A stretch of 64,000 bases of DNA from Myxococcales bacterium (GTDB lineage: Bacteria > Myxococcota_A > Polyangia > Polyangiales > Polyangiaceae): NCBI GenBank assembly GCA_013297655.1, contig JAAFHV010000003.1, positions 35,000-98,999 on the forward strand. Direction: 5' to 3'. Under the pieces are notes generated by a model. It had not been told where the DNA came from. It did no database searches and saw only the letters and a program-made list of their open reading frames with translations. This document shows, piece by piece, positions 9,746-17,346 of the stretch. The translations under genes and the position numbers were made by a program. Each line of letters starts with the position of its first letter. Within the stretch, counting starts at the first letter, position 1.

Positions 9746-10572
9746 CACGGCCCGACTCTGGATTCGTCCCCCTCGCGGACGGTGGGCGCCTCGCCTATCG
9801 CATCGACGGCCCCGCGGGCGGTTTCCCGGTACTCCTCGTTCGCCCGCTCGGCGGCTCGATGCGCCTCTGGGGTACGTTTCGAGACAACCTCGCGTCGCGG
9901 CATCGCGTGGTGTCGTACGACCACCGCGGGAGCGGCTATTCGAGCCGTGCGCCGGCCCTTCGGTCGACGGAGGCGCTCGCGCGCGACGCAAGCTCGGTGC
10001 TCGACTACTTTGGTATCGAGCGTGCCCATGTATTCGGGATATCTCTCGGAGGTATGGTCGCTACCTGGCTCGCGGCGCATCAGCCGGCCAAAGTCGACCG
10101 CTTGTGCCTTGCCTCTGCTCCCGTGCGAGGATTGGACCTCAGTGGGGGCGGGATCCAGAGGGAGCTCGCCCTCGCGGCATGTTTTTTACTTCGCAGTGGC
10201 GAGGTGGAGGCGGCGCTCGTACGGCGGGTGCTCTCGCGTCGCTTTCGCAGCTCGAACCCGCGTGAAGTGGAGCGCATCGTCCGCGTCGTAAAGACAGAGC
10301 CGATCGCCACGACACGCCGAGTGCTCCTCGCGCGCGCGAGCGCGGGTATCTTCCACGACGCGAGCGACGCCGCGCGGTCCATCCCCTGCCCTACGCTCGT
10401 TCTCCGCGGCGGCGACGACATCTTGCTCGGCCCGCGAGACGCGCTGGATCTGGCAGGGGCGATTCCCCGTGCGACGCTCGAGACCATCTCCGCGGTCGGC
10501 CATGATCCGACCCTCGAGGCTCCAGAACAGACCGCCGCGCGAGTAGCCAGGTTCTTCACACCGAACCGCTGA
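9742..10572 (+). CDS. Alpha/beta hydrolase
   Basis: The 276-residue protein shows the alpha/beta hydrolase catalytic triad: nucleophile Ser101 in GISLGGM, an acid in RGGDDILLGP and His in VGHDPTLEAPE, with the oxyanion region near VRPLGGS. The fold includes esterases, lactonases and C-C hydrolases, so substrate is unknown. GTG at 9742 overlaps the acyltransferase stop (GTGA), making this the fourth gene of the T3PKS operon. It could release or cyclise a polyketide intermediate or hydrolyse an acyl ester. Its 3' end overlaps the convergent methyltransferase gene by 17 bp, an unusually tight convergent junction. Confidence 0.88.
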   Translation: MTRPDSGFVPLADGGRLAYRIDGPAGGFPVLLVRPLGGSMRLWGTFRDNLASRHRVVSYDHRGSGYSSRAPALRSTEALARDASSVLDYFGIERAHVFGISLGGMVATWLAAHQPAKVDRLCLASAPVRGLDLSGGGIQRELALAACFLLRSGEVEAALVRRVLSRRFRSSNPREVERIVRVVKTEPIATTRRVLLARASAGIFHDASDAARSIPCPTLVLRGGDDILLGPRDALDLAGAIPRATLETISAVGHDPTLEAPEQTAARVARFFTPNR

Positions 10573-11680
10573 AGAGCTCGGTCGCGGAGTACGGCGACGC
10601 GCGGTTCGACCAAGGAGACGCACGCAAGTACGTAAACCCGGGCGCGACACGTCCGGTCGTGATGGTCGATCCCGCCCGCACCGCCGGCGACATCCGCGCG
10701 ATCGCGGCGAGCTCTTCTTCGGCATACATCTTCCGGAGCGAGACGAAGGTGTCGTGGGTAGCCGCCCACGAGCCGGTGTCGAGCGAGGCCACGAGAGCGA
10801 GGAGCGCAGCTCCCACGATCGTGCGCTCGCCATCGACGAGCCACACCGCGCGGCCTGCGATCCGCGAAGCTTCGCCGATGACGCGGGCGACCATTCCGGG
10901 TGAAAAGTGGTGAATGCTCTGGGTGCACATGACCACGTCGTAGGCGCCCGGCGCGATACTCCCGAGCGCCGTCGCGTCCTGTTGCTCGAAGCGAACGTCG
11001 AGGCCACGTCGTCCGGCTTCTGCTCTTCCGAGCGCGAGATACTCCTCGAAGATATCTGTCGCAGTGACCTCGACGTCGGGCCCGAAGCGCGCCTTGAGTG
11101 CGAGCGCAAAGCCTCCGTGGCCGGTCGCGAGGTCGAGGACGCGAGTGGGGTGTTGGCGGCGCGCGAGGTCGGGCATCATGAGGTTGGCCCAAAGCTCGTA
11201 GCTACCGAGGCCATCGTTCAAGAAGGCGAGGCAGTCCATCACCGCCCGCCGATCCTCCGGAGCGCACGAGGGATCGTCGCAATACTCCGAGCCTCGCGCG
11301 AGCGTGAGGCGATCGACGGCGGCGAGGAGCCGCGCGAGTGGATGTCCGAGGTCCAAGCTTCGGAGCGCCTCGACGACATCGCCGACCTCCTCGTCGAAGG
11401 CGCGAATGGCCGCGGGGTCGGCGGCGAGCACGCCACCCGTGAGCGCGACTGCACGGGGGAGCGCGACCTTGAGCTGACGTTCACTCTCTTCGGTTCGCAG
11501 GCGAGCGAGCAATGGCCCGAGCACGACGAACGACGGCAACCGCGTCGCGAGCCCGAGGACGCGGCGAAGGAGGGAGTCGAGCGACGACAGCTTGCGCGGC
11601 CTCGAAGAAGCGGCCCGAAGCGTCATGGGAGTCACCAGAGTGCGCGGTGTGCGCGCCGGCTCGCTGCATGCGTGCATCAT
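10556..11680 (-). CDS. Class I SAM-dependent methyltransferase
   Basis: The 374-residue protein has motif I VLDLATGHGGFALALK from about residue 181, an acidic post-I region TATDIFEEYLALG, DATALG, and the motif IV-like YDVVMCTQSIHHF. An N-terminal helical part of about 160 residues precedes the catalytic domain, as in methyltransferases that act on bulky or lipid substrates. It converges on, and overlaps by 17 bp, the T3PKS operon. O- or C-methylation of the T3PKS product would parallel SrsB-type enzymes; this is inferred. The start is uncertain: ATG 11680 is used, ATG 11626 is an alternative, and neither has an ideal ribosome-binding site. Confidence 0.87.
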   Translation of the reverse strand: MMHACSEPARTPRTLVTPMTLRAASSRPRKLSSLDSLLRRVLGLATRLPSFVVLGPLLARLRTEESERQLKVALPRAVALTGGVLAADPAAIRAFDEEVGDVVEALRSLDLGHPLARLLAAVDRLTLARGSEYCDDPSCAPEDRRAVMDCLAFLNDGLGSYELWANLMMPDLARRQHPTRVLDLATGHGGFALALKARFGPDVEVTATDIFEEYLALGRAEAGRRGLDVRFEQQDATALGSIAPGAYDVVMCTQSIHHFSPGMVARVIGEASRIAGRAVWLVDGERTIVGAALLALVASLDTGSWAATHDTFVSLRKMYAEEELAAIARMSPAVRAGSTITTGRVAPGFTYLRASPWSNRASPYSATELFSGSV

Positions 11681-12075
11681 GCGCGACGCCTAGCAACCTC
11701 CACGCCACGCGCGAACGGGCGCGGGCGGCAGAATCGCTCTGCACTTCGCGATCCAAGGACTCGTCGGGGCCGACGCTTCCGCCTCAATCCGCACTACCGC
11801 CGCAACGTCGCAACGTCGCCGCGCGACAGAAGCACGGCAAGAGCGGGGCTCACGGCCTCGGGAGCGGCGCGCACCGACACATGCCTCGGACAGCTTCGCT
11901 CGAAACCGAGCGCGAACCACGGCCCAATTTTGGACGATTCGGCCGCTGCGGCCCCGCGCTTTCGCAAGAATGCGTACACCCCCGTTCGCCATAACGCGCC
12001 GCAAACGTGGGGATTGGTGCCGCGGCTTTGGGATAGCTGCACGCGCCTCGTTGCTTTCACGCGCGGACAGGCGCA
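11681..12075. other. Intergenic region, no gene seen
   Basis: The 395 bp between the methyltransferase (minus) and the KaiC-associated small gene (plus) contain only high-GC frames without start signals. The region is divergent and should hold two promoters. No repeat or hairpin stands out. Confidence 0.5.
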
Positions 12076-12528
12076 GTGTCCTCCCATGGGTCGGGGATCT
12101 CGTTGAAAACACCCGGCGCCGATCACGTCGCGAGGGCGAGGGCCTTGCTCGCGCGCGAGGGAGCCGAGCTCCGGGAGGGCGAGCTAAAGGCGACCGCCGC
12201 ATCTTGTGTGTACGACAAGCTCTACTCCCACTTGGCGCCGCTCGTCGGTGACGCCGGGACGCAGCTCCTCTTCATGCGGAGCGCGAAGCTCACCAAGGGC
12301 GAGCTCGCGATATTCGCGGCGCAGTCGATCCTCGAGGGAACGACCAAGCTGCGCGAGCGGCTCGCGGCACACGAAACGCCGCTCGAGACCGAAACCGCCG
12401 CGTTGTTCTTCGGCACCTTCTTTACCCTCATCACGACCCTCATCGGCGAGCGCCTGACGGCCCAGGTGCTCCGACGAGCGTGGCCAAACTCTACGATTCC
12501 GCACGTGGGAGACGAAAACAATGAGTGA
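12076..12528 (+). CDS. Hypothetical protein encoded with KaiC-like ATPase
   Basis: I do not recognise this 150-residue protein. It is mostly helical, with charged amphipathic stretches (ARALLAREGAELREGELKA) and a more hydrophobic C-terminal segment around TAALFFGTFFTLITTLIG that could be a membrane-facing helix. It overlaps the kaiC-like gene by 8 bases (stop 12526-12528, next ATG 12521), so the two are almost certainly translated together and may interact. The GTG at 12076 is the longest start, with GGACAGG nearby; a TTG at 12103 preceded by GGGGA is an alternative. Confidence 0.7.
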   Translation: MSSHGSGISLKTPGADHVARARALLAREGAELREGELKATAASCVYDKLYSHLAPLVGDAGTQLLFMRSAKLTKGELAIFAAQSILEGTTKLRERLAAHETPLETETAALFFGTFFTLITTLIGERLTAQVLRRAWPNSTIPHVGDENNE

Positions 12529-14026
12529 CAGGGTGCCGATTCCGAAGCTTCGTTCCGGCGTCTCGGGTCTCGACGAGGTCTTGGGAGGCGGAATTCCCGA
12601 GCTATCGTTCAACCTCATCGCGGGTGGCCCTGGCGCGGGCAAGACTACGATGGCGCACCAAATCATGTTCGCGAACGCGAGCGCGGAGCGAAACGCCGTC
12701 TACTTCAGCATCATCGGTGAACCGCCGATAAAGATGCTCCGCTATCAGCAGCAGTACGATTTTTTCGACGCCGCAAAAGTGGGAGACGGTACGGTTCGCT
12801 TCGTTCACCTCGGCCAGCGGTCGATCGAAGGCGGTCTCGAGGCCGTACTCGACGGTATCGTTCAGGAGCTCGACCGAACGAATCCCGGCATCGTCGTGGT
12901 CGATTCCTTTCGCGCTATCGTGCGCGACTCGCTCGAAGCCGGGTCCGGCAGCGAGCGACAGCTCTCCAATTTCATGCAGCGCCTCGCGCTCGTGCTGACC
13001 GGCTACGAGGCCACGACGTTCTTGATTGGCGAGTACGCCGATGGCGAGCACGACAACGCGGTTTTCACCGTCGCCGATGGCCTACTGTGGCTCTATCAGG
13101 CCATCGACCGAAACTCGATCGTGCGCAAAGTGCACGTGATGAAGATGCGGGGGCAAGGCCAGATCCCGGGGCTTCACATGGGCAGGATCTCGCGCGCGGG
13201 GTACAGCGTCTTTCCGAGGCTCCTGAAGCCGCCCGAGGTCGTCGGCGATCGCCCGCTCGATCACCGACTGTCGACGGGAGTACCGGGCCTCGACGAGATG
13301 TTAGGCGGGGGGATACCTCGCGGGTACTCGGTGTTGGTCGCAGGCCCCTCCGGCTCGGGCAAAACGGTGCTCTCGAACCAGTTCATCGTCGAAGGGGTAA
13401 ACCAGGGCGAGAACGGAATCGTCGCGGTCTTCGAGAAGCGGCCCGCGGACTACCTGCAGACCACCCCGCGGGGGGAGGAGTTCGAGAAGCTCGTCCGCGA
13501 GAAGAAGCTCGAGGTCCTCTACCTCCGTCCCCTCGATCTCTCGATCGACGAGACGCTCGTCGAGATTCAAGAGGCCGTAAAGCGCGTCGGAGCGAAGCGC
13601 GCCGTCATCGACTCCCTTTCGGGTCTCGAGCTCGCGCTCGCGCCGACGTTTCGAGAGGACTTCCGCGAATCCCTCTATCGCATGATGGGCGCGCTCGCGG
13701 GACTCGGCGTTACGGTCATGGCGACCGTAGAGCTAGCCGACGCGTACACCGAGCTTCGGTTCAGCCCCCATGGCGTCGCCTTCCTGACAGACGCCATCAT
13801 CATCCAAAGATACGTGGAGCTCGAGGCCGAGCTGACCCGGGTGATGGCGGTCGTAAAGGTGCGGTCGAGCCAACACAGCAAAGAGCTTCGGAGCTACCAG
13901 ATATCGACCGACGGGGGCATCGTCGTGGGCAATGCCTTGACCGGCTATCGTGGCCTTCTGAGCGCGGCGCCGTCGCAGAGCGGCGATTCATCGCGATCGG
14001 CGGACCCCAAGAGAGACTCCCGGTGA
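12521..14026 (+). CDS. Double-domain KaiC-like ATPase
   Basis: The 501-residue protein carries two RecA/KaiC domains. The first has Walker A GGPGAGKTT (35-43) and Walker B IVVVDS (Asp128); the second has Walker A GPSGSGKT and Walker B AVIDS. Each domain opens with the KaiC signature (SGVSGLDEVLGGGIP, then TGVPGLDEMLGGGIP). The catalytic Glu pair of clock KaiC is altered in both halves, to GE and EK. By eye the C-terminal region matching the KaiC phosphosite loop (PHGVAFLTD) lacks the adjacent Ser-Thr pair. It is thus likely a signalling ATPase rather than a clock oscillator. A sensor kinase follows 112 bp downstream, a pairing that suggests a KaiC-kinase pathway. Confidence 0.93.
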   Translation: MSDRVPIPKLRSGVSGLDEVLGGGIPELSFNLIAGGPGAGKTTMAHQIMFANASAERNAVYFSIIGEPPIKMLRYQQQYDFFDAAKVGDGTVRFVHLGQRSIEGGLEAVLDGIVQELDRTNPGIVVVDSFRAIVRDSLEAGSGSERQLSNFMQRLALVLTGYEATTFLIGEYADGEHDNAVFTVADGLLWLYQAIDRNSIVRKVHVMKMRGQGQIPGLHMGRISRAGYSVFPRLLKPPEVVGDRPLDHRLSTGVPGLDEMLGGGIPRGYSVLVAGPSGSGKTVLSNQFIVEGVNQGENGIVAVFEKRPADYLQTTPRGEEFEKLVREKKLEVLYLRPLDLSIDETLVEIQEAVKRVGAKRAVIDSLSGLELALAPTFREDFRESLYRMMGALAGLGVTVMATVELADAYTELRFSPHGVAFLTDAIIIQRYVELEAELTRVMAVVKVRSSQHSKELRSYQISTDGGIVVGNALTGYRGLLSAAPSQSGDSSRSADPKRDSR

Positions 14027-14138
14027 CGTCGTCCCACGCCGGACTTCGCGCGGACGGCGACTCGGCGCATGGCCTCGACCACCGCGCGCGACAATGCTCG
14101 CCGTGCGCTCTCGCGCGCCAACCGAGGGGGTCTCGGCG

Positions 14139-15176
14139 ATGCCACGTCTGACCATCGAGATCGACGACGAGATCGTCGAAGGGCTCGCCATCTTCGGCGA
14201 GCCGAGCGACGTTTTGGTGCGCCTCGCCCGATCGGCAGGCGCAGTCGGGCGCGGCCGCCTGAGCCAGCGACGACCCGACGCAGAGGATTCGCGGCAGGGA
14301 GACGCCGACCAAGACTCGGCTGTCGGTGCCATCGTCGATGCGACGATCTTCGACTTGCGAGAAGCGAACGCCCGAATGGTCGGCACGGCAATTCGCGCAC
14401 AAGAGCTCGCGGGTGAGGCCGCCGCTGCGACCCAACGCGCCGAAGATGGCGCGCGCGATCTACGAACCGTCGCCGAATTTCGCGAGATGTTCATTGGCAT
14501 TCTCGCACACGACTTGCGAGCGCCGCTCAACACCATGGTGCTGGCGAGCGGCGTGCTGCTCGGCCAAGCTCACCTCCGCGAGGGCGACCTTCGCTTGGCC
14601 GAGCGCATCGGCAAGAGCGGCCGTCGAATGGCGAGAATGATCGACCAGGTCGTCGACTTCACGCGCGCCCGCCTGGCGGGTGGTTTCGCGCTCAACGTCA
14701 CCCCGACCGACATGGGAGACGTGTGCGAAAACGTGGTGGAGGAGCTCCGGCTCGGCTCGACTACCGTGATTCATCACAGTGCCGTCGGCGACCTCGAGGG
14801 GACATGGGATGCCGATCGCCTCGCGCAGGCTATCTCCAATATTGCTGGCAACGCCGTCAGTCACGCCAAACCCGGGACTGCCGTCGTCGTTCGTGCGCTC
14901 GACCACGGCGACGCGGTCGTCGTCGAAGTCACGAACGAGGGGGTTCCGATCGGAGCAGACCTCTTGCCCGTCATCTTCGAGGCATTTCGAGGGGGGAGGT
15001 CGACGAGAACCAGCGTTGGTGGGCATTTGGGCCTCGGCCTCTATATCGCGTCGGAGATCGTGCGCTCGCATGGCGGCACGATCGCAGCGCGCCCGGGCGA
15101 AGGGACGACGACGTTCGAGATTCGGGTTCCCCGCGTCGTCCCGAAGAGGCGCACGACCGACCGCGAGTCGGAGTAA
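14139..15176 (+). CDS. Sensor histidine kinase, soluble
   Basis: The 345-residue kinase has an N-terminal region of about 110 residues with a helical coiled stretch (AGEAAAATQRAEDGARDLRT) and no membrane segment. It is followed by the phosphoacceptor box HDLRAPLN (His124), the N box NIAGNAVSHA and the G2 box GLGLYIASEIVRSHGG. Its catalytic half resembles those of the kinases at 17347 and 31332, including DFTRARLAGG after the H box. ATG 14139 is preferred over the longer frame from 14094 because GAGGGGG lies upstream. Position directly after the KaiC gene suggests that it reads KaiC state, as KaiC-SasA pairs do; this is inference. Confidence 0.9.
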   Translation: MPRLTIEIDDEIVEGLAIFGEPSDVLVRLARSAGAVGRGRLSQRRPDAEDSRQGDADQDSAVGAIVDATIFDLREANARMVGTAIRAQELAGEAAAATQRAEDGARDLRTVAEFREMFIGILAHDLRAPLNTMVLASGVLLGQAHLREGDLRLAERIGKSGRRMARMIDQVVDFTRARLAGGFALNVTPTDMGDVCENVVEELRLGSTTVIHHSAVGDLEGTWDADRLAQAISNIAGNAVSHAKPGTAVVVRALDHGDAVVVEVTNEGVPIGADLLPVIFEAFRGGRSTRTSVGGHLGLGLYIASEIVRSHGGTIAARPGEGTTTFEIRVPRVVPKRRTTDRESE

Positions 15177-15565
15177 TTGGGAATCGCGCATACCTTCGAT
15201 GATGAACGACGCGAGCTCTCGGTCGAAGCCGGGCGCCGACTACGCCAAATGAGGACCGTCGACTCGCGCGCGGAAGCCGCGAGCTCCGCACGACCCGAGC
15301 GCCGCTCACCACCCACCGAGCTGCCGCCGCCCCCCGTCGCGCCGCCAGTTGGCAAACGCGAGCCGACAGTGCTGTCCCCCCTCCGGCGAGCGCAGGCTCG
15401 ACGAACGGCCGCCGCGGGAGCCAGGCCGTGCCAGCACACCGACGCACATATTTTCGCCCCATGGGGCCAGACATCAGAATTTATGCGTATTTATGCTACG
15501 CAAACCTTGCGAACCGCAACTTCTTCCCCTCGAACAACAGCGAATCCTCTGCTACGTCCGGCGGC
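15177..15565. promoter_or_regulatory. Regulatory region upstream of Ser/Thr kinase gene with two palindromes
   Basis: No gene is visible in these 389 bp. Just before the kinase gene the composition turns AT-rich. A perfect 12-bp palindrome GCCCCATGGGGC lies at 15456-15467 and a short inverted repeat GCGTA-N7-TACGC follows at about 15486-15502. Both are within about 110 bp of the kinase start and are candidate operators or part of its promoter. Confidence 0.5.
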
Positions 15566-16996
15566 ATGAGGGAGCAAGGTTCGCCGTCGGTGCTCGCGGG
15601 GAGGTTTCGCCTCGAGGCGATCCTCGGCGAGGGAGGGATGGGCACGGTGTACCGCGCGACCGACCTCCGCCTGGAGCGCGAGGTCGCCGTCAAAGTGGTC
15701 CGTCCGTTCGCCGACAGCACCGAGACAGCCGCGCGCTTCGTACGCGAGGCCCGGAGGACAGCGCAGGTCAGGCACCCCAACGTCGTAGAGGTGTTCGACG
15801 TCGGTGAGACCGCAGAAGGCGACCTATTCCTGGTCATGGAGCTGCTTCGTGGTGAGCCACTCTCGACGCGTCTCGCGCGCGAAGGTCGTGTCGCCGTCGA
15901 CGCGTTCGCGAGCATCGCCGTCGAGATGTGCGGCGGCCTCGGTGCCGCGCACGCGCTCGGCATCGTTCACCGCGACGTAAAGCCGGCGAACATCATGCTC
16001 GTCACCCATGGTGGACGCCGCGACCTCGTGAAGGTCGTCGATTTCGGAATCGCCAAGACGGAGCGCACCACGACCGTGCTTACCGAGGCGGACACGTTGC
16101 TCGGTACACTCGAGTACATCTCTCCCGAGCAAATCATCGGCGAAGCGCCCCTCGACGCGCGCAGCGACGTCTACGCGCTCGGCCTCGTGATGTATCTCAT
16201 GCTCGCCGGAACCCCCGCCTTTCGTGGCGTACCACGCTCGGCGCTCATCCATCATCACTTGGAGGTAGAGCCCGAACCACTCGGCCAACGCGCCCCGAAT
16301 TCGGCGATTCCACCCGCCCTCGCGGCGGTCGTCATGAGGGCTTTGGCGAAGTCGCCCGCGGCGCGGTACACGAACGCGTCCACGTTGCGTCTCGCGCTCG
16401 AAGAGGCGCTATCGGGCACGATCGTCGTTCCCTCCTCGTCGCCCGTGCCAGAGCTCGCGAGCGCCAAAGGAGCGCGGCCCCCGCGGAGCGCATTTCCGCA
16501 AGAGACACTGGTCGACCCGCCGGCTCGTCGACGCGACGAGCACCTCCCGCACCCCACGCCCGTGCTTACCCCTCCTCCCGCCGAGCTGGTGTTGGAGCTC
16601 GCCGAGGCGCCGCGTACGGCCATCATGGCTCGCCCTTCGTCGCGGGTGTGCGGGATGTGCGGGGCGTTCCTCGCGTTCGACGGCGATCGCTGTCCACCGT
16701 GCTCTCTGCGGCCTCTCTCTGCACCGCCACCGAGCTCGGGGCCCGCGCATCGGAGCCAAGCGCCGCGATCCATCGGTCTGCCGCAACGCGACCGCGATCT
16801 CACGCAGCCGTCACTCGGCGTCACACCGACGCGATTGGCGCTCGCCGTCGCGCTGGTGTGTGTGGCATCCGCGGCGGGCCTCCGTTGGCTCGAAGTCGAG
16901 TCGACTCTCGTCTATCAACAGCTCGCCCTCGTGTTCGTGGTGGCCCTCCTCGTTGCCTATCTGTTCCGCCGGTTCGGACGCGGCGACGGTCCGTAA
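15566..16996 (+). CDS. Ser/Thr protein kinase with C-terminal zinc-ribbon-like motif and membrane anchor
   Basis: The 476-residue protein has a complete Hanks-type kinase domain: Gly loop GEGGMG (21-26), ATP Lys43, catalytic HRDVKPAN (Asp137), DFG Asp159 and the activation-segment end GTLEYISPEQ. A Pro/Ser-rich linker leads to CGMC-x12-CPPC, a four-cysteine zinc-ribbon-like motif, and then two hydrophobic segments near the C-terminus (TRLALAVALVCVASAAGL and LALVFVVALLVAYLF). The kinase domain would be cytoplasmic and membrane-tethered. Such kinases are abundant in myxobacteria and act in development and stress. The ATG at 15566 directly precedes the kinase domain; the frame upstream to 15428 is not protein-like. 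Confidence 0.92.
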   Translation: MREQGSPSVLAGRFRLEAILGEGGMGTVYRATDLRLEREVAVKVVRPFADSTETAARFVREARRTAQVRHPNVVEVFDVGETAEGDLFLVMELLRGEPLSTRLAREGRVAVDAFASIAVEMCGGLGAAHALGIVHRDVKPANIMLVTHGGRRDLVKVVDFGIAKTERTTTVLTEADTLLGTLEYISPEQIIGEAPLDARSDVYALGLVMYLMLAGTPAFRGVPRSALIHHHLEVEPEPLGQRAPNSAIPPALAAVVMRALAKSPAARYTNASTLRLALEEALSGTIVVPSSSPVPELASAKGARPPRSAFPQETLVDPPARRRDEHLPHPTPVLTPPPAELVLELAEAPRTAIMARPSSRVCGMCGAFLAFDGDRCPPCSLRPLSAPPPSSGPAHRSQAPRSIGLPQRDRDLTQPSLGVTPTRLALAVALVCVASAAGLRWLEVESTLVYQQLALVFVVALLVAYLFRRFGRGDGP

Positions 16997-17346
16997 GCGC
17001 GCGCAGACGTTCTTGCCGCGTCGCAGCCGCCGGGAGCGAGGGCGGCGAGCGGGCCGCCGCCGACCGACGCTTCGGAGCGACCGCACATCGGCGAGCCCTC
17101 ATCGTGCAGTGAGGCGCGGCCTTATCGGGCCTCGGGGAGCCGCGGATACCATCCCGAACCTTCGGCGCGCGCGCGGCAAACCGAGCGATTCTAGCGGTCG
17201 ACGGATAACCAAATTTGGCGTAGTCGCGGCCGGTCGAGCTTGCCTTTCCGGCGATATCGCGTGTAAGTATCGCGGTGCTGGCAACGAAGCACGCTTCGCG
17301 CTGGTACGAACCCTCGTCCCCGATGGCGCGAACAAGCAAGGAACCG
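16997..17346. other. Intergenic region, no gene seen
   Basis: This 350-bp stretch between two plus-strand genes shows no ribosome-binding site plus ORF other than the possible upstream starts of the next kinase (GTG 17275, ATG 17323). It presumably holds the kinase promoter. No clear terminator hairpin follows the Ser/Thr kinase gene. Confidence 0.45.

Noticed and set aside
15177..15569. 130-codon frame before the Ser/Thr kinase gene
   Set aside because: Pro/Arg/Ala-rich, no ribosome-binding site, and it crosses the AT-rich promoter area.
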